From Mycolicibacterium tusciae (GTDB lineage Bacteria > Actinomycetota > Actinomycetes > Mycobacteriales > Mycobacteriaceae): a stretch of DNA of 64,000 bases. Below are positions 18,101-27,688 of the stretch, piece by piece (the stretch's first letter is position 1; each line of letters opens with the position of its first letter). The stretch covers positions 186,001-250,000 of the forward strand of contig NZ_MVIM01000004.1 of the NCBI RefSeq assembly GCF_002086795.1. Direction: 5' to 3'. The translations under genes and the position numbers were made by a program. Under the pieces are notes generated by a model, which saw only the letters and a program-made list of their open reading frames with translations, ran no database searches and was not told the origin of the DNA.

Positions 18101-20263
18101 GCCGAACTGCTCGGCCGCGACCGGATCGGCGCGGACGACTCGTTCTTCGACCTCGGCGGTCACTCGCTGCTCGCCACGAAACTGGTTGCCGCGGTGCGGT
18201 CGCAGTGCCACGTGGACATCGGCGTCCGCGAGGTGTTCGAGCTCGGCACGGTCGCGAAGCTGGCCGAGCGCATCAACTCGATGTCGGCATCCGACTCGCG
18301 GCGTCCGCGGCTCGCCGCGATCCCGCACGATGGGCCGCTGCAGATGTCGGCGTCGCAGCTGCGGATGTGGTTCCAGTACCGCATCGACGGTCCCAACCCC
18401 GTCAACAACATCCCGTTCGCCGCGCGGCTCACTGGGCCGTGCGATGCCGACGCGTTCGTCCGCGCGGTGCGTGACGTCGTCGCCCGGCACGAGGTGCTGC
18501 GCACCACCTATCGCGAAATCGACGGCGTGCCTTACCAGATCGTGAACGCCGCCGACGAGGCCTCGGTCTCGGTGCGGCGGGCACGCGGTGACGACGAGGT
18601 ATGGCTGCACGCCGAACTCGACAACGAGCGGCGGCACATATTCGACCTCGAGGGCGCGCTGCCGGTCCGCGCGACGGTGCTGTCGACACCCGACGCGCAT
18701 GTGGTGTCGCTCGTGGTGCATCACATCGCGGCGGACCACTGGTCGGCCATGGTGCTGTTCAACGATCTGCTCGCCGCGTACCGGTCCCGCCGGACCGGTC
18801 AGGCGCCGTCGTTCGCACCGCTGAACGTCCAGTATGCGGACTACGCGGCGTGGCAGGCGGCGCTGCTGGCCGATACCGACGGACCCGTTGCGGCACAACG
18901 TGACTACTGGCGCGGCCGGCTGGAAGGTCTGCCCGAGGATCCGGGGCTGACTCCCGACCTCGAGCGCCCGCCGGTGCTCAGCGGTGAGGGTGATGCCGTC
19001 GAGTTCGGCATCAACGGCGCGATCCGCGCGCAGCTCACCGAACTGAGCCAGCAGCTGGGCGTCACCGAGTTCATGCTGCTGCAGCTGGCCGTCGCCGTGG
19101 CCTTGCACAAAGCCGGTGAGGGCAACGACATCCCGCTGGGCACTCCGGTGGCCGGCCGCACCGAGGCCGAGCTCGATCAACTGGTCGGGTTCTTCATCAA
19201 CATCGTCGTGCTGCGCAACGATCTGACCGGCAACCCGACACTGCGCGAACTGCTGGTGCAGGCCCGCGACACCGCGCTGGGCGCCTACGCCCACCAGGAC
19301 CTGCCCTTCGATCAGGTGGTCGACGCCGTCCGGCCGGCCCGGTCACTCTCTCGCAACCCGCTTTTCGGTGTCGTCGTGCACGTGCGTGAGGCTCTGCCCG
19401 CCGGGCAGGTCGTGGAGTCCTCGGCCGAGGGTGACACCGTGTTCACTGCGCTCGAGCCGCCGTTCGATGTCGCGCACGCCGACCTGTCGGTCAACTTCTT
19501 CGCCACTGCTCGAATTGCCGGAGCAGCCGGCGGCGACGACGGTTATCGAGGGCACGTCATCTACCGCACCGACCTGTACCGGCGCACGACCGCGGAACGG
19601 TTGGTCCGCTGGCTCGGCCGTGTGCTGGCCGCGTTCGCCGACGATCCCGATCAGCGGCTGCGCGACATCCAGATCGCCGATCGCGAGGAACGGCAACGGG
19701 TGTACGGGTTCAGTGCCGCGGCGGGCATCAGCGTGCTCGACCAATGGCGGGATCCCGTGGCAGTCGGTGTCATCGGCGACGTATACGACCACCACGTCGA
19801 CGAGCAAGGCGCACACCTGCGACCGACAGGGAAGCGGGCGCGCTGGTCCGACAACGGCGAGGTGGAGTACATCGAAGCCACCAAGCCGACGGCGCCGACA
19901 GGTCCGGCTGGCCCGTTTGAGCCCGCCCACACCGAAACCGAACGCGTCCTCGCCGCAATGCTCGCCGATGTACTCGACCTGCCCGAGGTCGGTCGCAACG
20001 ACGACTTCTTCAGCCTCGGCGGCGACAGCATCCTCGCGGTGCAGGTGGCCGCGAGGGCGTGCGACGCGGGACTGGCGCTGACCGCCCGAATGGTGTTCGA
20101 GCATCCTGCGATCCAGGAACTGGCGGCCACCATCGATGCGGTCGGCAGCGTGCCCGAAACCGCCGATATCCGCCACGAGCCGATGGCCGCCTCGGGGCTG
20201 TCGCCCGACGAACTGGCGGCGGTGACATCGATGTTCAACTCGTCCCGCGACGGTGCGCAGTGA
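15113..20263 (+). CDS. mbtE: MbtE, NRPS adding lysine (C-A-PCP-C-PCP)
   Basis: MbtE is a 1716-residue NRPS that activates (N-hydroxy-)lysine and condenses it with the MbtB product and onward. Order: condensation domain (HHIAWDDGCW), adenylation domain (from about residue 485; IYTSGSTGLPKGV, YRSGDLARR, AHGKIDRA), carrier (GGHSLLAT, Ser1018), second condensation domain (HHIAADHWS at 1203, His replacing Gly of HHxxxDG), a short adenylation-like remnant (about 1547-1589), and a second carrier (GGDSILAV, Ser1639). M. tuberculosis MbtE is 1682 residues. GTG 15113 was chosen: it has AGAAGGTGG upstream and overlaps the mbtD stop. Lysine specificity is assigned by family, not from a code derived here. 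Confidence 0.95.
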   Translation: MTDIADIREHADDRRLELLRRRLSEKGLRSGEQTPAEPTDTALSDGQRRMWFVQMADPTGAILNICLSYRIRGALDVARLRDGVNTVAARHVLLRTTYSADANGEPQPTVHDDLMPGWSAHDLSDMSEHSRRLRLEVLAQREFSAPFDLSSDSPLRLTVVRTGADEHVMLLVAHHIAWDDGCWQVFFADLTRAYRGVRLAAPTPIPAPASGAIDGDLEYWRTVLADPPEPLELPGPNGSAIPTNYRSQRTTLRLPDATVERVTAVAKESGATPYMVLLAAFGVLIHRYTHSDDFLVAAPVLNRTADLDDVIGYYGNTVAMRLRPQRGQTFREAIADARDTAVGAFAHQRVNLDRVVAEINPDRRHGVERMTRVTFGARGADGHGFNPDGITCERAELRGQFTQLPFGFMVEFDDAGIEVEAEYLVEVLDAGLARQLLEHYVVLLDSALANPGTPISDLDLTGPAYADWLRKVSAGEEFDTPATTLAALVEAQSARTPDAPAVVYEGRHYTYREINESANRFAHWLIEQGIGTEDRVAVLLDRSPELVITALGLIKAGAVYLPVDPTYPEDRLNFILSDSDPKLVLREAVGGLDGYPVSNPTDADRIRPLGPESTAYLIYTSGSTGLPKGVPVPHRPVAEYFVWFKGDYQIDERERLLQVASPSFDVSIGEIFGMLACGGRLVIPRPDGLRDVGYLTDLLHDEGITSMHLVPSLLGLLMSLPGVNQWRTLQRVPIGGEALPGELADKFHGTFDALLHNFYGPTETVINASRYKVEGKQGTRIVPIGTPKINTQIHLLDDALKPVPAGVIGEIYIGGTHVARGYHQRPGLTAERFVADPFTPGARLYRSGDLARRNADGDIEFVGRADEQVKIRGFRIELGEVAAAISVDPSVSQAVVVVSELPNLGKSLVGYLTPADTSAGAADDVDIERIRARVAAALPDYMTPAAYVVIDEIPITAHGKIDRAALPKPDADSWAGAGAEYREPAEGTERRVAGLYAELLGRDRIGADDSFFDLGGHSLLATKLVAAVRSQCHVDIGVREVFELGTVAKLAERINSMSASDSRRPRLAAIPHDGPLQMSASQLRMWFQYRIDGPNPVNNIPFAARLTGPCDADAFVRAVRDVVARHEVLRTTYREIDGVPYQIVNAADEASVSVRRARGDDEVWLHAELDNERRHIFDLEGALPVRATVLSTPDAHVVSLVVHHIAADHWSAMVLFNDLLAAYRSRRTGQAPSFAPLNVQYADYAAWQAALLADTDGPVAAQRDYWRGRLEGLPEDPGLTPDLERPPVLSGEGDAVEFGINGAIRAQLTELSQQLGVTEFMLLQLAVAVALHKAGEGNDIPLGTPVAGRTEAELDQLVGFFINIVVLRNDLTGNPTLRELLVQARDTALGAYAHQDLPFDQVVDAVRPARSLSRNPLFGVVVHVREALPAGQVVESSAEGDTVFTALEPPFDVAHADLSVNFFATARIAGAAGGDDGYRGHVIYRTDLYRRTTAERLVRWLGRVLAAFADDPDQRLRDIQIADREERQRVYGFSAAAGISVLDQWRDPVAVGVIGDVYDHHVDEQGAHLRPTGKRARWSDNGEVEYIEATKPTAPTGPAGPFEPAHTETERVLAAMLADVLDLPEVGRNDDFFSLGGDSILAVQVAARACDAGLALTARMVFEHPAIQELAATIDAVGSVPETADIRHEPMAASGLSPDELAAVTSMFNSSRDGAQ

Positions 20264-23200
20264 CCCCAACCGGCACCAAGACCGATGCCAAGGTGGCCGT
20301 CGAAGATGTGATGGCGCTCAGCCCGCTGCAGCAGGGGCTGTTCTCGCTGGCCCAACTGAGCAACGGTGAAGGCGGCGACGACCCCTACGTGATCGCGATG
20401 TCCGCCGACATCTTCGGCGCATTGGATCCGGAGTTGTTGCGCACCTGCGCCGCGCACCTGCTGGCGCGGCACCCCAACCTGCGCGCCAGCTTCTTTCGCA
20501 GTGACCTGAGCCGCCCCGTCCAGGTGGTCCCCACCCGGGTCGACCTGCCGTGGCGCACGATCACCGCGACCGCCGACGAGGTCGACGCGCTGGACTTCGA
20601 CGAACGACTTCGCCCGTTCGACCTCGAGCGCGGGCCCGCGATCCGCTTCGTGCTCATCGAGGTGCCCGAATCGCACTGGCGTCTCGTGGTGGTCGCGCAC
20701 CACATCATCATCGACGGCTGGTCGCTGCCGCTGTTCGTCGGTGAGCTGATCGGCATGTACCGCGCAGGCGGGGACGCCGGTGTCCTGCCACCGCCGCCGC
20801 GGCCGTACCGCGACTACATCGGCTGGCTCGCAGCGCGAGACCAGGACGCCAGCCGCACTCTGTGGCGCGAACACCTCGCCGGTATGGATGGTCCGACGCT
20901 GCTGTCGCCGACCCTTTCCGCGGTCGAGCCCGAAGGCGGGTCGCCCCGTCGCACCGAGCTGAAGCTTGACACCGGCACCACCGCCGCGCTGGCTGAGGCG
21001 GCACGTTCGCGCGGGGTCACCGTGAACACCCTGGTGCAAATGGCCTGGGCGACTTTGTTGTCCGCGTTCACGGATCGCAGTGATGTGGTGTTCGGCGTGA
21101 CGGTGTCGGGTCGCCCCAGCGAGCTGACCGGGGTCGAGACCATGGTCGGACTGTTCATCAACACCGTGCCGCTGCGGGTGCGGCTTGATCCCGCGGCCGG
21201 CGCGGGCGCGCAATGTGTTGCACTGCAACGCGAGGCGGCGAAGCTTCGTGACCACAGTTACCTGCCGCATGCCGAACTGCGATCGCTCGGCGGGATCGGC
21301 GAGATGTTCGACACCCTGCTGGTGTACGAGAACTTCCCGCCCGGTGGACTGGTCGGAGGAGGGGAGTTCACGGCCAACGGCGCGACGTTCCGCCCGGCGG
21401 CGCTCGAGAGCCTGTCGCACTTTCCCGTCACCCTCGCCGCCCACATGGTCGACGACCAGCTGACGGTGCTCGTCGAGGTGGTCGACGGGGCACTCGGGTC
21501 GATGACGCCCGAAAGCCTGGGTCGACGATTGCTCGACACCGTCGCGCTGTTGATCGCCAAGTGGGACAGTCCGCTTCGCGATATCAGCGTCCTGCTCGAC
21601 GGGGAGCAGCCGCGAACCGAGATCGATGGGGCACCCGAACACACCGGGGTGCACACCAGGTTCACCGACGTCGCCTACACCCGGTTGGCATCGCGGGCAC
21701 TGAGCTGGTCCGGCGGCGAGCTGACCTACCGCGAACTCGACGAGGCCGCCGACCAGGTGGCCGCCCTGCTGGTGGGTAGCGGGGTCGGCGTCGAAGACCC
21801 GGTGGCGATCAAGCTTTCGCGCGGCCCGCAATACGTGATAGCCATGCTGGGGGTGCTGAAGTCCGGCGCCGTCATCGTCCCGCTCGACCCCGCCATGCCT
21901 GCCGACCGGATCGCCGACATCCTCGCCCAGTGCGGTGCGGCGGTGATCGTCGACGACGTGTTGATGTCGGCCGCCGCCGCCGGGCAATCCGACGGATTCC
22001 AGCCCGTCGCAGCACATCCCGGCCAGGCTGCCTATGTCGTCTTCACCTCGGGCACCACGGGACGACCGAAGGGCGTCATCGGCACCCATCAGGCGCTGCT
22101 CGCGTACGCCGAGGATCACGCCCGGCACATTCTGCGGCCCGCAGCGGCCCGGTTGAGCCATCCGCTGCGCGTCGCGCATGCCTGGTCGTTCACCTTCGAC
22201 GCGGCCTGGCAGCCGCTGGCGGCACTGCTCGACGGGCACTCGGTGCACATCGTCGACGACGACGTCCAACGGGATGCCGAATCATTGGTCGAGCTCATCG
22301 CGCGGTACGGAATCGACCTGATCGACACGACCCCGTCGATGTTCGCCCAGCTGCACGCGGTCGGACTGCTCGCCACGGTGCCCCTCGGCGTGCTCGCACT
22401 GGGGGGTGAGGCGATCGGCATTCCGGCGTGGAACCTGATCCGCGACGAATGCTCTCGCACGGGCATGACGGCCTACAACTGTTACGGACCAACAGAATCC
22501 ACGGTCGAAGCCGTCGTCGCGCCCATCGCCGATCATCCCGAGCCGACGATCGGTGTGCCCACGTCGGCGACCCGCGCCTACGTACTGGATTCGTGGCTGC
22601 GGCCCGCGCCCGACGGCGTGCCCGGCGAGCTCTACCTGTCCGGTCGCCAACTGACCCGCGGCTATCTCGGCAGGCCTGGCGAGACCGCGGGCCGATTCGT
22701 GGCCGACCCGTTCGTTCCCGGCGAGCGGATGTACCGGACCGGTGACGTGGTGCGACGCCGGCCCGACGGGGCGCTACAGTTCCTCGGCCGTTCCGACGCG
22801 CAGGTGAAGATCCGTGGGTTCCGTGTCGAGCCCGCCGAGATCTCGGCCGTGCTGCACACGCATCCCGCGGTGCGTCACGCACATGTCGCGGTACGGGAGC
22901 GGGTTCGCGGCGGGCCGCGATTGATCGCCTATGCGGCCGCTGAACCAGCGCCTGACCTCGCCGAGTTGCGAGACCTGCTGTCAAAGCGGTTGCCGCGCTA
23001 TATGATTCCGCAGAGCATCGTCATCGTCGACCAAATGCCGCTGACGTCGCACGGCAAGATCGATGAGGCCGCGCTGGCCGCGCTTACGGTAGACGACGGT
23101 CCGTCGGCGGCGCCGGAAACCGAAACCGAGGCCGCGCTCGTCGCTGTGTTGAGCGAGCTACTCGACGGCGTCGAGATCGATGTCACCGCGGAGTTTCTTC

Positions 23201-24612
23201 AGCTCGGCCTCGACAGCATCGTCGCGCTTTCGGTGGTGCAGGGAGCGCGTAGGCGCGGCATTCCCCTGCGGGCACGGCTGATGCTGGAATGTGCGACCAT
23301 CCGCGAGCTGGCCGCGGCGATCGACAACGAGTCCGTCACCGTCGTCAGTCGGGGTGACGAGGGAACCGGGCCGATACCGGTGCCGCCCAACGTGCATTGG
23401 CTCTACGAGCACGGCCAACCGCGGCGGCTGGCGCAGACCGAGACGGTCCGGCTGCCGGCGGGGATCACCCGCGCGGACCTGGACCGCATGCTCAAAGCCG
23501 TCGTCAACGGGCACGAGGTCCTGCGCAGCCGCCTGGACATCGAAACGATGACGCTTGTCGAACACGAGCCCGCAGGGTTTCTCACCGAGGTGTGGGTCGA
23601 GGGCGACATGGTCGACGCGGTCGCCGAGCATTCCGCACATGCGGTGGAACGGCTTGACCCGCAACGGGGATCGATGATGTCCGCGGTGTGGCTGCGAGAG
23701 CCCGGTGGCCCGGGCGTGCTCATGCTGGTCGCACATGTGCTTGCGCTGGACCCCGCATCGTGGCGGATCGTGCTGGGTGAGCTCGACGCGTCGTGGCACA
23801 CCATCAAATCGGGTCTGGATCCGTTGCCCACGACGGAGCACACCAGCTATCGGCGGTGGTCCCGGTTGCTCGCCGAGCGCGCCGCCCAACTGGACACATG
23901 CGACTTCTGGGCGGCCCAACTCGAGGGTGCCGATCCGGTGCTGGGCACGCGACGCCTCCGGCCGGAGACCGACCGGATCGCCGACGTCGTCGTCACCATG
24001 TCGCTCACCGATCCCGAGGTGTCGGCGCGTGTTCTCAGTGGTGCCGTGCCCGCGCAGAAGATCCTTGCGGCCGCGGCCGCCCGGACCATCGATCGGTGGC
24101 GTGCGCATCGGGGTCAGGACCAGCCACCGCCCCTGCTCGCACTGGAGACGCACGGCCGCGCGGACGGAATCATGAGCGACACCGACACCTCCGACACGGT
24201 CGGTCTGCTCACCGCCATCTATCCGCTGCGGATGAATGCGCCAGGTGCGATCGACGCGATGCCTGGCGACGGTATCGACTTCGGGCTGCTGCGCTACCTG
24301 CGTCCGGATACCGCGCAGCGGCTGCGGGGGTACGCCGACCCGCAGGTGCTGCTGAACTTTCTCGGCAGAGTGCACGTCGGCACCGGCGGCGAGCTGATCC
24401 CCGATCGCTCACTGTTGGCGCGCGTTTCGCCGCGGCCGGAACCGGAACTCGCTGTACGACATGAGTTGACCATCCTGGCCGCGGTGATCGGCGATGCGGA
24501 CCGGCCGGTGCTGGGCACTCAGTGGCGCGCGCTGCCGGAGATCCTGTCCGCCGACGACGTCGCCACCCTGCAGTCGATGTGGCAGGACTCGCTACGAGAG
24601 GTTGCACCATGA
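20260..24612 (+). CDS. mbtF: MbtF, terminal NRPS adding the second lysine (C-A-PCP-E-like)
   Basis: MbtF is a 1450-residue NRPS responsible for the terminal lysine that becomes the cobactin caprolactam. Order: condensation domain (HHIIIDGWS, His147/148), adenylation domain (FTSGTTGRPKGV, YRTGDVVRR, SHGKIDEAA), carrier (LGLDSIVAL, Ser986), and a C-terminal epimerisation/condensation-like domain whose core reads AHVLALDPASW (His1159, Asp1164, Trp1168), so the second His of HHxxxD is Val. The M. tuberculosis protein is about 1461 residues. The GTG at 20260 overlaps the mbtE TGA. The domain may act in release or cyclisation rather than epimerisation; that is inference. Confidence 0.95.
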   Translation: MTPTGTKTDAKVAVEDVMALSPLQQGLFSLAQLSNGEGGDDPYVIAMSADIFGALDPELLRTCAAHLLARHPNLRASFFRSDLSRPVQVVPTRVDLPWRTITATADEVDALDFDERLRPFDLERGPAIRFVLIEVPESHWRLVVVAHHIIIDGWSLPLFVGELIGMYRAGGDAGVLPPPPRPYRDYIGWLAARDQDASRTLWREHLAGMDGPTLLSPTLSAVEPEGGSPRRTELKLDTGTTAALAEAARSRGVTVNTLVQMAWATLLSAFTDRSDVVFGVTVSGRPSELTGVETMVGLFINTVPLRVRLDPAAGAGAQCVALQREAAKLRDHSYLPHAELRSLGGIGEMFDTLLVYENFPPGGLVGGGEFTANGATFRPAALESLSHFPVTLAAHMVDDQLTVLVEVVDGALGSMTPESLGRRLLDTVALLIAKWDSPLRDISVLLDGEQPRTEIDGAPEHTGVHTRFTDVAYTRLASRALSWSGGELTYRELDEAADQVAALLVGSGVGVEDPVAIKLSRGPQYVIAMLGVLKSGAVIVPLDPAMPADRIADILAQCGAAVIVDDVLMSAAAAGQSDGFQPVAAHPGQAAYVVFTSGTTGRPKGVIGTHQALLAYAEDHARHILRPAAARLSHPLRVAHAWSFTFDAAWQPLAALLDGHSVHIVDDDVQRDAESLVELIARYGIDLIDTTPSMFAQLHAVGLLATVPLGVLALGGEAIGIPAWNLIRDECSRTGMTAYNCYGPTESTVEAVVAPIADHPEPTIGVPTSATRAYVLDSWLRPAPDGVPGELYLSGRQLTRGYLGRPGETAGRFVADPFVPGERMYRTGDVVRRRPDGALQFLGRSDAQVKIRGFRVEPAEISAVLHTHPAVRHAHVAVRERVRGGPRLIAYAAAEPAPDLAELRDLLSKRLPRYMIPQSIVIVDQMPLTSHGKIDEAALAALTVDDGPSAAPETETEAALVAVLSELLDGVEIDVTAEFLQLGLDSIVALSVVQGARRRGIPLRARLMLECATIRELAAAIDNESVTVVSRGDEGTGPIPVPPNVHWLYEHGQPRRLAQTETVRLPAGITRADLDRMLKAVVNGHEVLRSRLDIETMTLVEHEPAGFLTEVWVEGDMVDAVAEHSAHAVERLDPQRGSMMSAVWLREPGGPGVLMLVAHVLALDPASWRIVLGELDASWHTIKSGLDPLPTTEHTSYRRWSRLLAERAAQLDTCDFWAAQLEGADPVLGTRRLRPETDRIADVVVTMSLTDPEVSARVLSGAVPAQKILAAAAARTIDRWRAHRGQDQPPPLLALETHGRADGIMSDTDTSDTVGLLTAIYPLRMNAPGAIDAMPGDGIDFGLLRYLRPDTAQRLRGYADPQVLLNFLGRVHVGTGGELIPDRSLLARVSPRPEPELAVRHELTILAAVIGDADRPVLGTQWRALPEILSADDVATLQSMWQDSLREVAP

Positions 24613-25943
24613 GGCCCACCCTCGCCGTCGTCGGCGCAGGAGCCAAGGCCATTGCCGTCGCCGCCAAAGCGGCCGAGCTGAACGACATGGGCGTCGACGT
24701 GCCCAGAGTCGTTGCGGTGGAACGCACCGGCGTCGCCGCCAACTGGCAGGCCGAGGGCGGCTGGACCGACGGTCAGCACCGCCTGGGCACCAGCCCCGAG
24801 AAGGATGTCGGCTTTCCGTACCGCTCGTCTTTGGTGCCCCGCCGGAACGCCGAACTCGACGAGCGCATGACGCGGCACAGCTGGCAGGCATACCTGATCT
24901 CGACCGGCCAGTTCGCCGAATGGGTAGACCGCGGCAGGCCCGCTCCCACCCATCGCAAGTGGAGTCAGTACCTGCGCTGGGTCGCGGCCAACTGTCAGAT
25001 GAACATCGTCTCCGGTGAGGTCACCGGGATCTCCGTCGACAGCACCGCCGCCACACCCCGCTGGGCGCTGCACACGTCGGATGACGCGGTGCTCGCGGAC
25101 GGTGTGATGATCACCGGCCCGGGTCAGCCCGAGCGGTCGATCCTGCCGGGCAACCCGCGGGTGCTCTCGATCGCGCAGTTCTGGCACCGGGCCGCGGGCA
25201 ACGAGCTGATCTCCGCGGAGCGGGTCGCGGTGATCGGGGGAGGTGAGACCGCAGCATCGATACTCAATGAGCTTTTCCGGCACAGGGTTTCGACGATCAC
25301 CGTCATCTCGCCCGGAGTCACGCTGTTCACCCGCGGTGAGGGATTCTTCGAGAACAAACTGTTCTCCGACCCCGCCGGCTGGACCAGCCTCACGCTGAAC
25401 GAGCGCCGTGACGCGCTGGCACGTACCGACCGCGGCGTGTTCTCGGCGCGGGTGCAGGATGCGCTGCTGTCCGACGACCGGATTCGCCATCTTCGCGGCC
25501 GCGTAGCGCATGCGGTGGCACGCGACAGCCGAATCCGCCTGACGCTCAGCACGAATCAGGGAAGTGAGAATTTCGAGACCGTGCACGGATTCGATCTCGT
25601 GATCGACGGGTCGGGCGCCGACGCGCTGTGGTTCCTGCCGCTGCTGGGCCAGGATGTGCTGGATCTGCTCGAACTGAGCCTCGGCGGCCCGCTGACCGGC
25701 GACGCGCTGCAGGAGTTCATCGGGGACGACCTGGCCATCACCGGCGTCACGCCGAAGCTGTTCCTGCCCGGGCTGTCCGGGCTCACCCAGGGGCCGGGCT
25801 TTCCCAACCTGTCCTGCCTTGGAATGCTCTCGGACCGGATACTCGGTGCCGACTACGCCACGGAGCGAGGCCCGTCCGAGCGACCATCAAGCGCCGTGAC
25901 AGACAACGGACTGGAGCCTGCGCGAGTACGCGGGGTGAGCTAG
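24609..25943 (+). CDS. mbtG: MbtG, lysine N6-monooxygenase of mycobactin
   Basis: MbtG is a flavin- and NADPH-dependent N-hydroxylase that makes the hydroxamate iron ligands of mycobactin. The 444-residue product has an FAD-binding GAGAKA at the N-terminus, an NADPH-binding VAVIGGGETAAS near residue 210, and LSCLGMLSDR at the C-terminus. M. tuberculosis MbtG is 431 residues. The ATG at 24609 overlaps the mbtF TGA (ATGA), completing the fully coupled operon. Its TAG shares bases with the convergent irtB stop. Confidence 0.95.
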   Translation: MRPTLAVVGAGAKAIAVAAKAAELNDMGVDVPRVVAVERTGVAANWQAEGGWTDGQHRLGTSPEKDVGFPYRSSLVPRRNAELDERMTRHSWQAYLISTGQFAEWVDRGRPAPTHRKWSQYLRWVAANCQMNIVSGEVTGISVDSTAATPRWALHTSDDAVLADGVMITGPGQPERSILPGNPRVLSIAQFWHRAAGNELISAERVAVIGGGETAASILNELFRHRVSTITVISPGVTLFTRGEGFFENKLFSDPAGWTSLTLNERRDALARTDRGVFSARVQDALLSDDRIRHLRGRVAHAVARDSRIRLTLSTNQGSENFETVHGFDLVIDGSGADALWFLPLLGQDVLDLLELSLGGPLTGDALQEFIGDDLAITGVTPKLFLPGLSGLTQGPGFPNLSCLGMLSDRILGADYATERGPSERPSSAVTDNGLEPARVRGVS

Positions 25944-27688
25944 GCGTCGGCCGCGATGCGCCAGCCGGCGCTCTGCTGTTGCCGGCGCCAGAACTCGGCG
26001 AATCGTCCGCCGCGTCGGGTCAGCTCATCGATGGCGCCCTGTTCCACGATGCGCCCGGAGTCGACGAACAGCACATTGTCGGCGTTGCGGATCGCTCCCG
26101 GCCGGTGCGCGACGATGACGCGAGTGCGGCCACGTGGATCGTCTCTGATCGCGTCGGTGATGGCCGTTTCGTTCTCGGTGTCCAGCGCGCTGGTCGCTTC
26201 GTCGATCAGCAGAATTCCAGCCGGTTTCACGAGGGCTCGCGCAATGCTGACCCGCTGACGTTCACCTCCGGACAGCGCCGCGCCCGCCTCACCCACCCGG
26301 CTGGACTCGCCGTCAGGTAGGCGCGAGACGATTTCGTCGACGCGGGCCAGCGCCATGGCGTTTCGGAGGTCGTCGTCGCGGGCGTCGGGGTGTCCGGCGC
26401 GGACGTTGTCCATGATCGGGCCGTCGAACAGATACGGATGCTGGAACACCATGCTCACCAGCGCCCGCCGCGTGGCCGCATCGAGTTCGTCGATATCGGT
26501 GCCATCGACGAGGATCTGACCGCGGGTCGGAGCATGCAATCCCGCGATGAGCGAGAGGATCGTGCTCTTACCCGAACCCGATGGGCCCACGATCGCAGTC
26601 GTCGTTGCGGGTTCGAGCACGAAGTCGAGCCCGGTGAGCACGTCACCGGCGTCTGCGGCACCGTCGTAGCGGAAAGCCACATCGCGGAACTCGATTCGCG
26701 GCGCGCGGTTTCCGGTGGCGGCAACGCCGCCGTCGACCGCCGCGCGGGGGGCGTCGATGATGCTGCGCAGCCGGTTGAGCACGCCACGTGAGTTCTCGAC
26801 GGCTCCGGCCAGGTCGGCGAGCACGTTGAAAGGTTCAAGGAACCGCACGGTGACGATCAGCAGCGCGACGGCCTCCGGGGCGCCGATCTGACCTCGCACC
26901 GCCAGGGTCGTGATCGTGCCCGCCAGCACGATCAGCGCGAGTTGGCTTGCCACGCTGAACATCAGCTGCCCGGGAATCTGGAACAGCAGCAGCCTCATCG
27001 TGGCACCTTGTGCGGTGGCCACCGCCTCGCCGGTCTGGCTGCGCGCTGCCGTCGCCCGCCGACTGGCGCGCAGCGCCTGCTGCGTCCTGGCGAATTCCAG
27101 GATGCGTTCGGTGAGCGCGCTGTGCGCGCGACCGTCGGCGGCGTCAGCCGCCCGCACGATCCGCTGGCTGGCCACCAGCGCGCCCAGCATCAGGGGCAGC
27201 GCGATGGCCGCCGCCACGCCCAACTGCCATGAGACGAAGAACAACCCGAGCGCGATCGCCGCGGGCAGCAGTATCGCGCCGAGAAACGGTGTCAGCAGGT
27301 TCGCGACGAATGACACCAGATCCGGTGCGCTGGCGGCGATCGCCTGACGCGCCATCCCTGTGTTGTCGGTGGTGAACCATCCGAGCGGGACGTCGGTGAG
27401 CCGGTCGGCCATCCGGTGCTGAGTGTCGTTCGCCAACGCGAAACCGATGCGATAGCCGATACGCGCCTGGATCATGTCGACGATCCAGCCGCCGACGGTG
27501 GCCCCGGTGAGCGCGCCCAGCCACGGCAGGGCATCGGCGGGTGTCGAGCTGAACAGCGCGGCCAGCAGCGGTACCAGCAGCAGCGCGCTGGTGGCGCGCA
27601 GGATCACCGAAACAAGGGTCAACACTGCGTAACCCGTGAGTGCGCCGCGGTACCCGGGCGGGACTAGCCGGATCAAATTGACGATCAT
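25940..27688 (-). CDS. irtB: IrtB, ABC transporter subunit for ferric carboxymycobactin import
   Basis: IrtB is the partner of IrtA in the inner-membrane importer for iron-loaded (carboxy)mycobactin. The 582-residue product has an exporter-type six-helix transmembrane domain (about 1-310) and a nucleotide-binding domain with Walker [10 protein letters not shown], signature LSGGERQR and Walker [12 protein letters not shown] 27688 overlaps the irtA stop (ATGA), so the two subunits are coupled. An upstream in-frame extension would run into irtA and is not needed. The 3' end overlaps that of mbtG by four bases. Confidence 0.95.
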   Translation of the reverse strand: MIVNLIRLVPPGYRGALTGYAVLTLVSVILRATSALLLVPLLAALFSSTPADALPWLGALTGATVGGWIVDMIQARIGYRIGFALANDTQHRMADRLTDVPLGWFTTDNTGMARQAIAASAPDLVSFVANLLTPFLGAILLPAAIALGLFFVSWQLGVAAAIALPLMLGALVASQRIVRAADAADGRAHSALTERILEFARTQQALRASRRATAARSQTGEAVATAQGATMRLLLFQIPGQLMFSVASQLALIVLAGTITTLAVRGQIGAPEAVALLIVTVRFLEPFNVLADLAGAVENSRGVLNRLRSIIDAPRAAVDGGVAATGNRAPRIEFRDVAFRYDGAADAGDVLTGLDFVLEPATTTAIVGPSGSGKSTILSLIAGLHAPTRGQILVDGTDIDELDAATRRALVSMVFQHPYLFDGPIMDNVRAGHPDARDDDLRNAMALARVDEIVSRLPDGESSRVGEAGAALSGGERQRVSIARALVKPAGILLIDEATSALDTENETAITDAIRDDPRGRTRVIVAHRPGAIRNADNVLFVDSGRIVEQGAIDELTRRGGRFAEFWRRQQQSAGWRIAADA

